DNA of 64,000 nt from Didymella arachidicola (lineage: Eukaryota > Ascomycota > Dothideomycetes > Pleosporales > Didymellaceae), in assembly GCA_016630955.3 (NCBI GenBank), contig CM050001.1, positions 310,001 to 374,000 of the forward strand, in the 5' to 3' direction. Shown here piece by piece: positions 1 through 10,590 of the stretch (its first letter is position 1; each line of letters begins with the position of its first letter). The notes beneath the pieces are model-generated. The model ran no database searches and was not told where the DNA came from. It saw only the letters and a list, made by a program, of their open reading frames with translations. A program made the position numbers and the translations under genes.

Positions 1-728
1 GAACGCTAACTTCCCCAGAATTTGCCAGTGCCGCTCTAGCGTCATCCGAGGACGCAACTGATCGTGAAGAACAGGGGTTTTTACCTAATATGCCTCACTC
101 GCAGCGTCCAGACGCCAGCAGTATTGCGCGATATCACGCAGCGGGCGTGTAATGGAAAACTCTTCGCGCCTGCGTGTGGGCAGTGGAGCCGCCAATATCA
201 CCAAAGCGCGTGGACTGCGGCGTGGGCACCACCGACCTCAGATCGTGCATGGGCGCGGCTCCGCAGTTCACGTTTTAGTTCACGCCGCAGTCCACGATGC
301 TTGGCTGCTGAGTTTCGAAGGGGTAATCGAGTGCATCTCCAGAGTCACTGCATTTCCCATTACCCCTTGGAAACCTGGGTGCTCAACCACGTGCAGGCGC
401 ACGGCCAGTGCGAAGGGGCCACGTACCGTCTCATCAGTCATTGCAAAGTCACGATGCTTGAGCGCGGGCCAGGTTCCGTAGTCTGAAGACCGATCGGAGA
501 CATTCCAGCCGCAACATACCCGTGACTTCCGCAGCATCGTGACCTCGTCAATTATTTGGGGAGTGGCGACACACCGCTTGCAGGTCACGCTGGAAGTTTG
601 GCGTTGGTAGGGAGGCTGAGTACCGGCCGTAGCTTCAGGGGTGACTTCACGATGCTCGCCACGCTCGTTGCTATAAACTACTGTGAGGATAGTGCGTGCA
701 GTCAGCAGACAAGTCATTACGAATCTAT
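1..728. other. Intergenic, no gene recognised
   Basis: Several short overlapping ORFs exist on both strands, but none shows a recognisable domain or a coherent splice pattern. The word 'cacgatgct' or its complement recurs several times (near 294, 450, 530 and 650), which may be a decayed local repeat. This stretch is probably downstream sequence of the RTG2-like gene. Confidence 0.5.
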
Positions 729-2426
729 CTAGTTCTCGTCACCATCATACTCGCGCCCGTTGACAGTCACAAGCACCTTGTAGCCGTCCTCATAACGCCA
801 GTTCTTCTTCTTGCCTGCCTTACCTACACTTCTCATCGCGGCATCGAGGCCCTCGTCCAGCTCGTCGATGTCTTTCTTGAAGTCGAAGTCAACGCACAGC
901 TTGCTGTGGCCCTTCTTTGTGAACCCCCACCGTGCTTTGATAGACAGCCGCTGGTCCCTAACTGCGCCTGCGGGATACACGGCAGCGATCACTGCAGCCA
1001 TGCGGCCGAGATACATGCACCACCACTCCATGCCTCCTGGTACCAGGCACATCATGCGCTCGTAGAAGTCCTGCTCGGTCGGGCTGATCGAGCCGTAGCC
1101 ACCGTAGCGCTCGCAAAGCAAGATTGCCAGCAATGCGCGGTCTTCGTGACTGGCTCCGTGCGCGTTGGAGAAGATGCCAGTTGTTGTACTTCGAAGTGCT
1201 GAGCCAGCACGAAGATCTTTGACCTGTGCCATATGGGCGAAGACGCCCTGAATGAAAGCTTTGACGAGCGGAGCCGCGAACGTGGGCTGCTGGCCTGGTG
1301 GACTCGGCTTCGTGACAGGCAGGGCAGAGAACAGAAGGTCGACCAGCTCTTGCATCGACGGTGGTGCATAAGGGCCAGTTGCAGTGACCAAAGAACTCTC
1401 CGCGCGATACTCAGACGACATCTCTGCAAAGTGCATTCCTTCTCGGACACCACCTTGACAGAAATACACATTTCTCAAGGCTGGCAAGGCTTGAGCGAGA
1501 CAGTCGACCAGGAATGCAACTGCAGGTACCTGGCTCGCCCGTCGTGCTGATACTCGAAAGATCTCGGGAGTGTCGTCCTGCGTGACAGCAGCTTTGACAG
1601 ACGTTGTGTCAAGAAACGTATCTGTCGAAGTCTGGAACCCGTTGATGATAGGAATAGGATACGGCTTGATCTTGTGCTCTGACATCAAGACGAAGCCCCA
1701 ACCTCGAAAGCCACCTCCTGAGAGATATAGATGTAGGCCGTCAGGAGAACGAAGAAGCTCTTGAGGAATATTGATACTCTGCACGGCGCCCTTCAAATCA
1801 CTGATGACCTCCTGTGCGAAAGCCTGGTATTCCTTGCTCTTCTTCTTGCCTGCTTCCTCGAGCCTCTGCATTAGGGCCGCAGCACCGTACGGAAGACTGA
1901 CGCTGCCTGCTGGGCTCATTCTAATGTCGCCGTTCTCCGTGATGATCCAGGTGAGCTGCGTGCTCCCACCGCCAAGGTCCATCATCAGACCTCGCACATT
2001 CTCGTACGAGCTTGCGACACCCAATGCTCCGATCTTGCCTTCCATCTCCTTGGGCAGAAGCTCCACGGTCCAGCCTGTGGCCTCTTTGATTGCAGCGCGA
2101 TATGCTTCAGAATTAATCGCTTTACGAGTCGCCTCTGTTGCAACTATGCGAACCTGGCTATCAGGTACGCCGAAGTCATGGCAGGTTGACCTGAAGCGCA
2201 GGAGGGATTTCACGACCTGCTTGATCGTGCGTTCGGGGATAGGCACGGCCTTACCCTCCTCGTACTGTGCGTCATACAGCGAGATCGCTGCACGATCAAG
2301 ATACACAGTCGGCAAGATACGCTGAGTAGCAGGCGAGAGGTCAGTGATGGAGAACCGAATGCCATTGCTGCCCATATCTACCAGTCCATGGTAGAACTGC
2401 GACCTTTCCACATGTCTCTGTGCCAT
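729..2426 (-). CDS. RTG2: Retrograde regulation protein 2 (Ppx/GppA-family ATPase)
   Basis: A single-exon ORF of 565 aa, starting at an ATG. It belongs to the ASKHA fold Ppx/GppA exopolyphosphatase-like family: the N-terminal phosphate-binding loop LVDMGSNGIRFSI lies at about residues 16-28, and the second glycine-rich loop MMDLGGGSTQLTW at about 145-157. The length fits yeast and filamentous Rtg2 proteins (about 560-590 aa) rather than bacterial GppA. In yeast Rtg2 is a cytoplasmic sensor that releases Rtg1/Rtg3 from Mks1 to signal mitochondrial dysfunction; in filamentous fungi that role is inferred. No intron is needed. It lies on the same strand as RFT1, 547 bp downstream of that gene's stop, with no sign of co-transcription. 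Confidence 0.9.
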   Translation of the reverse strand: MAQRHVERSQFYHGLVDMGSNGIRFSITDLSPATQRILPTVYLDRAAISLYDAQYEEGKAVPIPERTIKQVVKSLLRFRSTCHDFGVPDSQVRIVATEATRKAINSEAYRAAIKEATGWTVELLPKEMEGKIGALGVASSYENVRGLMMDLGGGSTQLTWIITENGDIRMSPAGSVSLPYGAAALMQRLEEAGKKKSKEYQAFAQEVISDLKGAVQSINIPQELLRSPDGLHLYLSGGGFRGWGFVLMSEHKIKPYPIPIINGFQTSTDTFLDTTSVKAAVTQDDTPEIFRVSARRASQVPAVAFLVDCLAQALPALRNVYFCQGGVREGMHFAEMSSEYRAESSLVTATGPYAPPSMQELVDLLFSALPVTKPSPPGQQPTFAAPLVKAFIQGVFAHMAQVKDLRAGSALRSTTTGIFSNAHGASHEDRALLAILLCERYGGYGSISPTEQDFYERMMCLVPGGMEWWCMYLGRMAAVIAAVYPAGAVRDQRLSIKARWGFTKKGHSKLCVDFDFKKDIDELDEGLDAAMRSVGKAGKKKNWRYEDGYKVLVTVNGREYDGDEN

Positions 2427-2973
2427 GGCGGGCTGGCGAGCCCCAGCTTCTCCAGATTTGCAGCGTACCCGTGCCGGAGAGCGCTAGCCAGTGCAACCGA
2501 TGCAAAGAATGGCGTGCAATGGCGCGTTTCGGGACCCTGGTCGGAAGCCAAGTCCGACGACGTTTCTATTACCCCCGCGAAATGTCGAATCAAGAATAGA
2601 GATCGCGCTATGGCTCCGAACGGATCTCGACTTGAATGCTTGCGTTTCCGAGCAGTTTCTGTTACCCCCTTTTTACATAAAATGCGATCTCGGAGTGTGT
2701 CTGGTGATGCGTCGATATTTGATGCTGATGGACGTGTGTCTAGGATGACGTTGAATCAGGCTTTCGTTCCTGCAGATGGAAAATTCTGACGCTAGTGGTG
2801 GGAGAGACCAGCCTATGCCAGGCTGGGATCGGCGGCTTGAAGCGGGATGCTCAGCCTGAGCATGCAAAAAGGCATTTGCAAGATGCTTCGAAGTAGGACT
2901 GTGGCTTGCTTCGTAACTCACAGCATTGGCAATCGATCTGAATCAAGTGACCAAATATGGCACAGGATCTCTA
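2427..2973. other. Intergenic spacer RTG2-RFT1
   Basis: This 547-bp stretch between two minus-strand genes should hold the RTG2 promoter and the RFT1 3' end. The overlapping short ORFs here lack family signals and I regard them as chance. Confidence 0.5.
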
Positions 2974-4605
2974 CTACGTCTTCTTAACTAGAGCAGCCTG
3001 CGCAGGGCTCAGCATTCGATAACACTCGATGAGGAATTGGCGCTCGAAGAAGAGAACGTGAACAGCGTAGAGTCCAGCGATTACGCCCATAGAGACAAGC
3101 TCGCCCAAGACACCGAATCTTGCAAGGTATGGGTAGCCAGGTCTCAGCTGCATCAAGGCAGGGATGATCGCACCTGGCGCAAGCGACGTGATCGACGGCA
3201 AAACGTCCAGCAGCCTGAAGGACGTGTTACTCTGGCCGAAGAATCTATTGATGAACCAGGTATTCCAGATGATGCGCAATGCCATGTTGACGGTGTTTGC
3301 GAGTACTACCCCGCTGCCGCCCAGCTGGAGTTGTCCCAGGAAGAACCAGGCGCTGCCAGCAAAGGCTGCAAAGAAGAAGCCCATAGAAATTGACTGTGCG
3401 TACAGCTCCTTGTTGGTGGCAACAGCAGCGACGAACCCTTCTGTAACGCCGTTGATTGCAAGGAAGGGGATATAGTAACAGTAGGTTGCAAGCACGTTTG
3501 AAGCGTTCGTTGCGGACCACTTCTTGCCTGCAACAACAGAAAGTAGTAGTGGTGCCAGTGTTGGTCCTAGAGTGATGGCGAACAACGAAATGATGGAGTA
3601 CAGGCGCAAGATGATGGTCAAAACCTTTGACGCTTGGGCTAGATTGCGTTTCTGCTCTTGCAACTGTTGGTCTCCGTCATTATTATTCGAGTCGGGTGCT
3701 GAAACAGGGCTTGCACACAGCTTTGCGAACATGTTGCGGCTGCTCTCTTCGATGGGCTGGAACAGCATGCGGGCGATCAACCCGCCATAGTTCGATGCAA
3801 GTGCATAGGCGCCCTGATCAGCGAGGGATGTGTAAGACGTGATGAGTAGTGAATCGCCTTGCGTCAAGATGTATTTGAGTGCCGACTGCAGAGTCAAAGA
3901 TCCTGTGAGTCGGAGGAGTGGTGTCGAAAAGTACCTCAAGGTAACAGCGGACTCTTTAGTAGCTGAGAGCTTCTCTGGCAGGAGTGCAAACTTTTCGCTG
4001 CGTGCGACTGATTTCACTTTCGTGAAGTACACAACCAGTAGCCCCAGAGCGTAAGCCAATTGACCGAACGCAAAGGGCATAACACCGATATCGACGCCGA
4101 CATGACTTGCAAGAACAGCAGAGCCGCAAGTCCCAAAGCATCGCAGAAGCGTGGCGCTACTCTCTGCAGAGGCGCGAACTTTGTACAATAGCTTCTGTTG
4201 TACGGCTGAGAAGAACGGCTCGGTCAGAAGCTCGATGATGGTAGCAACGCAGTACAAGCCCAAGGCTTCAACGAAGTAAGGGACATTGGATGTATCTGAC
4301 CGAAGCCATAGACAAGCAAGGGCATATGTCAAGGGAAGCCCTGTTATGACTGCAAGATAGGAGAGGTTGACGACGGCTTGCGTTCCATGTGCCTGGCGCT
4401 GGAGCGCAACACGTAGACTCTCACGCGCAAAGTAGAGCACAGAAATCGAGAAAAGCTCCAACTGAGCAGATACTCCAAGCAGCTCCGGGCTCAGAAATCT
4501 GAGCAGCACCTGATTGACAATGAAAGTCAGGGCTCGAGATGCGACCTGCAGAAGAATGAGAAAGGTGGCCCCTTTCGCTGAGGCTGACAAGATCGACTGC
4601 GACAT
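2974..4605 (-). CDS. RFT1: RFT1-like oligosaccharide translocation protein
   Basis: A single ORF of 543 aa with an ATG start and many hydrophobic segments, consistent with a polytopic ER membrane protein. The N-terminus (GATFLILLQVASRALTF, then NQVLLRFLSPELLGVSAQLE) is the signature start of the Rft1 family within the MOP/MATE-like flippase superfamily. Rft1 is needed for normal handling of Man5GlcNAc2-PP-dolichol in N-glycosylation at the ER; whether it is itself the flippase is debated. The loop around residues 280-330 is acidic and Gln-rich, as in fungal homologues. The length matches the family (about 540-570 aa). It is divergent from the GNAT gene. Confidence 0.92.
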   Translation of the reverse strand: MSQSILSASAKGATFLILLQVASRALTFIVNQVLLRFLSPELLGVSAQLELFSISVLYFARESLRVALQRQAHGTQAVVNLSYLAVITGLPLTYALACLWLRSDTSNVPYFVEALGLYCVATIIELLTEPFFSAVQQKLLYKVRASAESSATLLRCFGTCGSAVLASHVGVDIGVMPFAFGQLAYALGLLVVYFTKVKSVARSEKFALLPEKLSATKESAVTLRYFSTPLLRLTGSLTLQSALKYILTQGDSLLITSYTSLADQGAYALASNYGGLIARMLFQPIEESSRNMFAKLCASPVSAPDSNNNDGDQQLQEQKRNLAQASKVLTIILRLYSIISLFAITLGPTLAPLLLSVVAGKKWSATNASNVLATYCYYIPFLAINGVTEGFVAAVATNKELYAQSISMGFFFAAFAGSAWFFLGQLQLGGSGVVLANTVNMALRIIWNTWFINRFFGQSNTSFRLLDVLPSITSLAPGAIIPALMQLRPGYPYLARFGVLGELVSMGVIAGLYAVHVLFFERQFLIECYRMLSPAQAALVKKT

Positions 4606-4903
4606 GGCCGGGATAGACGTTGCGCGGAAACCGGGACAAAGTTCGAGATAGGCTCAAGAACTACTCAGGACGACATGCTGATTGGCGTTCGGAGCAATGA
4701 TGTCGTGTCTGACAGGAGTGGTGGTTGGAGATGAGAAGAGACGGTGTCCAAAACAGCTAGCGCAGAACTGTGCCAGCTCATGGAAATGGGACGTTCCCCA
4801 GCTCCCCGAAGCACGAGCATCAGACACTGCCTGACTCTACTTCAATAGGGTGCACACCGCAACATCATGATTCACACGTCCTTTTGTACAATTGCTGTTG
4901 AGA
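4606..4903. promoter_or_regulatory. Divergent promoter region RFT1 / GNAT
   Basis: 298 bp lie between the ATG of RFT1 (minus) and the ATG of the acetyltransferase (plus). Both promoters must fit in this space. No specific factor site is asserted. Confidence 0.4.
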
Positions 4904-5627
4904 ATGGTGGTCGTCGATCCGCGAATTGTTGCGAAGACTGAGAGGCTGCTACTGCGGCCTCTAGAGCTGAATGATGCGGAGGATATCCTGCTGATGCGCA
5001 AAGACCCAGAGGTGATGAAGCACACGTAGGTTTTTGACTGACTCGATGACGACATACCTTGTTCTGACTGGTGAAAGCTCAATTCTGCCGAGCGACGACC
5101 TCGAGAAGACCAAGGAATGGATCCAAGGTATGCAAGCAGCCGATTGAGCCCATGTCTTTGTAAAACAGCCGCTGACTCCAGCCCCAGGATGTCACGACAG
5201 AGAAAACTGCTGGAACTTCGTCATCGAACTCCTGCCAGTCAACAAGGCCGACTCTGTTGTTGAGCACCACGACACCGAGGCGACCTCCCAACCCACCGAA
5301 TCGTCACGCGAGCAGGCAGCACCGCGCGTCATTGGTCTCATCGGTGCCGTACGAGCGCCTGAAGTCGGGTACATGCTCAATGCAGATTACTGGGGCAGAG
5401 GGTACGCAACAGAAGCTATGAGGGCTTTTATGCCTTTGTTTTGGACGCACAACACGTATGAGTACGCCGAGGCGCACACAGACCCCGATCTGCTGAGCAG
5501 CCAGAACGTCCTGCGCAAAGTTGGATTCGAGCTACACGAGCGGAGAGAGCATGACTTCAACAATCCATTGCTGGGGTGGAGAGACACGTTAGTCTTCAAG
5601 ATGGACCGTCCAGATAATGTGGTTTGA
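4904..5627 (+). CDS. GNAT-family N-acetyltransferase (RimJ/RimL-like), 3 exons
   Basis: Exons are 4904-5025, 5078-5127 and 5188-5627; the introns (52 and 60 nt) have GT-AG ends and all phases agree. The protein is about 203 aa. It begins with a GNAT beta-1 motif (TERLLLRPLELNDAEDI), followed later by the acetyl-CoA binding region GYMLNADYWGRGYATEAMRA (motif A, with the Q/R-x-x-G-x-G/A-like WGRGYA) and NVLRKVGF near the C-terminus. This resembles GNAT_3 (PF13302) enzymes that acetylate alpha-amino or small-molecule amines; the substrate cannot be told. A run of Ser/Glu residues in the middle looks like a species-specific insertion. It converges on the hydrolase gene, 167 bp stop to stop. Confidence 0.82.
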
Positions 5628-5794
5628 GACTGAGGTCGGATGTACGCGCTACGGCCAAGCAGTTCTTCGGTGGTATTAAAGGCGTTGGTATAGAAGTCGG
5701 TTCTGTCGAGCGCTATCACAAGCTGCAAGACACATGTATTATCACAACCAAATACACTCGTTTCTACTCCCTATCATCGCGGCGACACTGAAGC

Positions 5795-6940
5795 TCACAA
5801 CCCCGCCAGCCACTTTCCAATAACCCTCGCACTCTCCTCGGGCGCCTCCTCCGCCCCGAAATGCCCAATCCCATCACCAAGCCCATGATGCTGGATATCG
5901 ACCCCCTCGTCCACCCACTCTCTCCATACATCTGGAAACTTATACCGGCTCCCAATGAACTCCGCACTATACAGCAAGAAAAGCGGCACTTTGATCTTCC
6001 TTCCCTCTTGCTGGTCTTTCTCCTGTGCTTCCACATCCGTCGTAGCACCATGCTGATAATCCTCACAGCTTGCTTTAATCACGCCCTCCTGCTCAAAGAA
6101 TTCTGCATACACTCTCGGCGCATCGTCAGCTCTGAGGACCTTTTGGCCGGCAGCATTGCTCCCGGACCAGCCCTTCAGCATCTCCTCAAGAAACGCAGCG
6201 GGCCCGAAGGCCTTGATCATGCGCGTTGCGAGGTCGACGTGCGCGAGCAAAGGCCAGTGGAAGTAGCCTGTGATGTGCTTTGCGGCGGTCGCGGGGGACG
6301 AGAAATGTTGCCATTGGGTTGAAGTGGGCACGATGTCGATGAGACATACGGCTCTGATGTCGAAGCCTGGGGCACCGCTGACGGCGAGACGGTGCGAGAC
6401 TCGTGCACCGCGATCATGGCCAATGAGCACAATGGGAATGTCGCCAGCGGAGGCCTTGGATGACGTACGTTTTATCTCGGTTTGGAGGGCGGATATGATG
6501 GTGTTGCCGACTGTCAGCTTGTCGTGCTTCTCGATGGCGGCGCTGGCACCGTAGCCTGGCAGATCTGGCGCGAAGATAGGTGCATCCTTGGGTAGCAGAG
6601 GTATAAAGTGCCGCCACCCACAGACTGTCAGCAAGCGTCGATACAGGATGACGGATCATTTTCGTAGAGTTCAAAACTTTCATGGCGACAGCCGACTGAC
6701 ATTCTCTGCTCCTATAGGGACATTCTACGCTACCTAGGTAGCTTGGTGGGACATATTGAGAACTTACATGTACGAGCTCTGTGGATATCCATGGATCAGC
6801 ACTAGAATCGGATTTTTCTCACTGACAGTGCCCAGGGCGCGACTGTAAGAGCATACTTGCTCTTTGTTGACGATTGCTTTCGAAAAGCCAAGGCTGCTAA
6901 ACTTCTCGTCCTGTATCCTATGTGCTGATATGGTAGTCAT
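5795..6940 (-). CDS. Alpha/beta hydrolase, haloacetate dehalogenase / epoxide hydrolase type (frame conflict at splice)
   Basis: Exon 1 (6940-6768, minus) encodes an N-terminus ending in the oxyanion motif LIHGYPQSSYM. The main exon (about 6629-5795) carries on with WRHFIPLL, the nucleophile elbow GHDRGARVSHRLA (Asp nucleophile, typical of haloacetate dehalogenases and epoxide hydrolases) and the catalytic-His motif GHFGAEEAPEE near the C-terminus. The donor GTAAGT at 6767 and the acceptor CAG near 6630 are clear, but exon 1 ends in phase 2 while the only usable acceptor restores a phase-1 junction. One extra base, probably in the GGG run near 6613-6618, would explain this. The gene is therefore either frameshifted, mis-sequenced or spliced in an unusual way. 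Expected full length is about 335 aa. Confidence 0.72.
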
Positions 6941-7321
6941 GTTGAAGACGCTCCGAGTGTCGAGTACTGATGACTAGCTCTCGCTGTTCGAGGTCATGAT
7001 GGGAAACTGGAGTGAGCGCTGTCAAATGTCGACTTAGATTTGATTCTGAGTGTAGTTCGGCTGTATGTAGCATTTGTCACCAACCACGATGACGTACCCC
7101 GCAATTAGTAGCTTAGAGCAACACCGCGCCCTTCGTTCGACTCTGCCCTTTGAAGCGTGTATGATCTGAAGACTCACCTTAGAATCTGGATTCGGTACAC
7201 TGGATAAAAGTACAAGGCATTCAGAAAGGTGTAGATTTGACCTACTTCATACTTACAAATGCAACATATTTTGACCCAGAACGCCATCGCTATGCTCTTG
7301 ACAACACATGCCCATCCATGC
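6941..7321. other. Intergenic spacer hydrolase-SOF1
   Basis: 381 bp that should hold the hydrolase promoter and the SOF1 3' end. No gene seen. Confidence 0.5.
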
Positions 7322-8711
7322 CTACTGCTCCTTGGCCAGAACCATCTTCTCGCGCTCAGCTTTCCGCCTGACCTTGCCCTTCTTGGTGTGTCTCCTCTCG
7401 TTCTCCTCCTTCCTCTTAATCGCCTTGAGCTCCTCACTTTTGATCTCGCCAGCCTTCTTGACGGCCTTGGGCATGTGTCTATGCCTGTTGATCCTTGCAA
7501 TCTCAGGCATATGCTTATATCGCTCCTTGAGCGCCTCATCGTACTGCAGCTTCTGTTGCAGCGCGAACGACTTGACACCTTGTCTTGCAGAAGCCTTTGC
7601 ACGCCACAGACGCACGTTGCCGTCATCAGAACCACTGAGCACGTAGTTGTTGTCTGGCGACCATGCAACGGAGAAGACGCGCTGCATGCGCTTGGTGTGG
7701 TAGATATCGCGGGCATGACCTTTCTGGCGCTCCCAGAGGCGGACTGATCGATCGTAGGAGCCCGAAACGAGCTCTTCTCCAGTTGGGCTGAATTCGACGC
7801 TCATGACAGCAGCGACGTGACCTTTGAGGACTTGCAGAGCTCGCTTCATATTGCGCATGTCAAAGATCTATGTGTTGTTAGCTTCAGTCCATATGCAATC
7901 CGTTGCCAGAACTTACGTAGCAGTTGTGGTCTTCGTTGGCGACAGCGAAGTTGTACGCCTCCATGGGGTTCCACGAAATGCAATTTGAGGCAAAGTTGAG
8001 GACCGTTCGGTGCAGAGGAGAGCTTGTGCGCATGTCGTATAATACGATAGCACGGTCAGTGGCACAAGATGCCAGGATTGATGTCTCGACCTGGTTGAAG
8101 CTGACGTAGTTGATAGTGTCGATAGCTGAGGGCCAGACAAGATTTTGTACCGGTGCACCTGATGTGCGAGCAGTGTCGTATATCGAAACAACATTCGAGG
8201 CGGCAGCGAAGGAAGGTAGCGATCGGTGGTGTGTGACGGACGTGAAGGCGGCATTACCGTGCCATGTAGCCTTTGGCGGAGACTTGGAGGCTTGCGCATA
8301 CGGCTCGAACATCTGGATCTGCTTGTCCGCACCGCAGGTAATCAGACGCTTATCGCGTGTCCAGCACATGCCCTTGACCATGTTCTCGTGCGCCTGCGCC
8401 TGCCATCTCTCTTGCCTGCTCGTGAAGTCCCATACTTTCACAACACCGTCACCGCTGCCACTGGCGAAATGCTCAAGCGAGTTGGGGTCCTTAGCGAATG
8501 AGTAGACACCATCCACATGGCCAGGCTCAAAGTCGCCCAGGAAGGGCTGTGCGAACATGCGCTCGATCTTGGTCGCATTGAGCGCTCGCGTGTACTCGCG
8601 GGCGCGCTCGAACGGGTGCTGGTTGGGGTCGAGGTTGCGCGTGATCTTGGCGACATTGGAGCCGGGGGCCTGCGCCGACGACGTCGACCGGCTGAGGGCT
8701 TTGATCTTCAT
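7322..8711 (-). CDS. SOF1: SOF1/DCAF13-like WD40 ribosome biogenesis protein, 2 exons
   Basis: Exon 1 is 8711-7917 and exon 2 is 7867-7322; the 49-nt intron (GTAAGT...ATAG) is in phase 0, giving 446 aa, the usual size of Sof1. I chose the ATG at 8711 because the family begins MKIKALSRS. WD repeats are visible, for example GSGDGVVKVWDF, SGSYDRSVRLWER and SGSDDGNVRLWRA. The C-terminal Sof1-specific domain is basic (KHMPEIARINRHRHMPKAV, then Lys/Arg/Glu-rich to the end), as in the family. Sof1 is a nucleolar component of the SSU processome (U3 snoRNP) needed for 18S rRNA maturation; the human homologue DCAF13 is also a CUL4 adaptor. It is divergent from the eL27 gene. Confidence 0.95.
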
Positions 8712-8961
8712 CTTGCGGGTGTTGCTGCAAATGTCAGCGGCGACCACCAGCAGCGCGACCTTGAACTTTTCTGCCAGGGTTGAGGCGGGGCAGCCAATGA
8801 GGAGGATGCGGTGGGTCTAGCTGCTGCTGCCCGGCGCCCGGCGAAACTACCTCCGGAGCGAGCACACAGTCGTTAGCGCATTTGGCGAATTGAAGGAACT
8901 CGTGCCAAAAGACTGCTGCTTCTTCGTCAGACTAACCCACAGCCAGCCACCCGTCAGCAAG
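8712..8961. promoter_or_regulatory. Bidirectional promoter SOF1 / RPL27
   Basis: Only 250 bp separate the start codons of SOF1 (minus) and eL27 (plus). Both genes serve ribosome production, so a shared promoter is plausible. A CCAAT pentamer is visible near 8792. No transcription start is asserted. Confidence 0.55.
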
Positions 8962-9607
8962 ATGAAGTTGTGAGTGCAATCCGAGCCCGATGAGAGCATG
9001 ATGAGCTGCAATATTGCGAATGCCTCTGGTGCGCCAGGAGAGGAGTGCAGGACTGCGACTGCATTGTTTCGATGGGCGCACCGCGGCTGGACGGCCTCAA
9101 ACTACGACACGACGACTGCGACAGGACAATTGCTGACATTCCCTCTAGCCTCAAGGTCGGACGTGTCGTCATCATCACCCGCGGTCGCTATGCCGGCAAG
9201 AAGGCCGTGATCATCTCGCCCCTCGACAACGGCACCAAGTCGCACCCCTTCCCCCACGCCCTCGTTGCCGGTGTCGAGCGCTACCCCCAGAAGGTCACCC
9301 GCCGCATGTCGAAGAACAAGCAGGCCAAGAAGAGCAAGGTCAAGCCTTTCGTCAAGCAGGTCAACTGTACGTGACGCACCGCAATGGGAAAAATCCGCAC
9401 AGAAGGACCGCGCTGATAGCCGCAGACACCCACATTATGCCCACCCGCTACACCATCGAGCTCGAGAACCTGAAGGGTACCCTCACCCAGGACACATTCA
9501 AGGAGGTCTCGCAAAGGGAGGACGCCAAGAAGACCGTCAAGAAGGCCTTCGAGGAGCGCTACCAGTCCGGCAAGAACAGGTGGTTCTTCACACAGCTGCA
9601 GTTCTAA
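8962..9607 (+). CDS. RPL27: 60S ribosomal protein L27 (eL27), 3 exons
   Basis: Exons are 8962-8969 (only 8 nt: ATG AAG TT), 9149-9366 and 9426-9607. The introns are 179 and 59 nt with GT-AG ends and consistent phases, giving 135 aa (yeast eL27 has 136). The protein reads MKFLKVGRVV, then RGRYAGKKAVII, KSHPFPHALVAGVERYP and the C-terminus KNRWFFTQLQF, all hallmark eL27 segments; the N-terminal part is a KOW-type SH3 barrel. It is a structural component of the large subunit. The first intron directly after the start codons is a common arrangement in fungal ribosomal protein genes. Confidence 0.97.
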
Positions 9608-10590
9608 GTTTTCTTACGGTTACGGCTGGGCGCAGACGGGGCATGATTTGACACGTTGGATCCTGCATGAGCGTGTCGGGAAATATCATAGGATGGATCA
9701 GGTGCAAAAAGCCTGCCATCCCGGCGTGTACTTCAGCTTGATAAACAAAGCATGAAAAATCGGCATCGGGGTCATTCACGAGCTCATGAATCGATGTCCC
9801 ATTTCTCTGGCTCGAAGAATTTTGCATCGTGAGGCGCTGACAGGACAGACATCAGGACGAACGATATACGCTACCTGATTACGACAACAGACCGGACGGG
9901 CCGACGTTTATTGACACTTCAAAACTCAACTCGAGATCGGCAGTCAGCACCAGGATCCCTTGCGTACCGGCTGCTCCAGCACCATCGCTGATAAGGTTCC
10001 CTGCGCTCACCAGCACGACTACCCCTCTCGCCAACGGTACGCAAACCCCCCCACTCCCAGCTCCCCGACTGCAATGATGATACCTTGTACCCCTTAACAA
10101 CCGTGTGGGCCAAACTTTAATTCCAATTGTTCCTGCTGAAACGCAATCCTCCTCTGCTCTCATCTCACTGTTAGTTTTCCATGAAGTACAAGCTGACCAA
10201 CAACAGAATTTAATTTAGCGACTCGAATAGGCTACTGCAGTAGTGACGCATGATGGAATGTGACACAGACACAGGGCTCAGTATAAGGACAGTTTTGTGG
10301 CCGAAGCGAACCGTCATCATTATCGATTTAATTCTACTCGAGAATGGATGTAAATATCCCCCAACCGCACGTAATGAATAATGAAAGGTATCTAGCATCG
10401 CAATCCCATGTGTTCCGCACTGAAAGCCAATGCACAGCCACTGCCCTCAAGCCGCTCGAGCACATTCAGGCACACCCAACCCTGTGTTAAGTGGCGCATT
10501 CTCGTTAAACTCACGCACCGTAGCTTTGTCATCAATGGTAACACTCTTCTTGCGCCTCCAGAAGCGTACGCGCCATCCGCGAGTGCGATT
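9608..10590. other. Intergenic, convergent 3' region of RPL27 and the perilipin gene
   Basis: 983 bp between two convergent genes. The short ORFs on both strands look like chance; no domain recognised. Confidence 0.5.
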
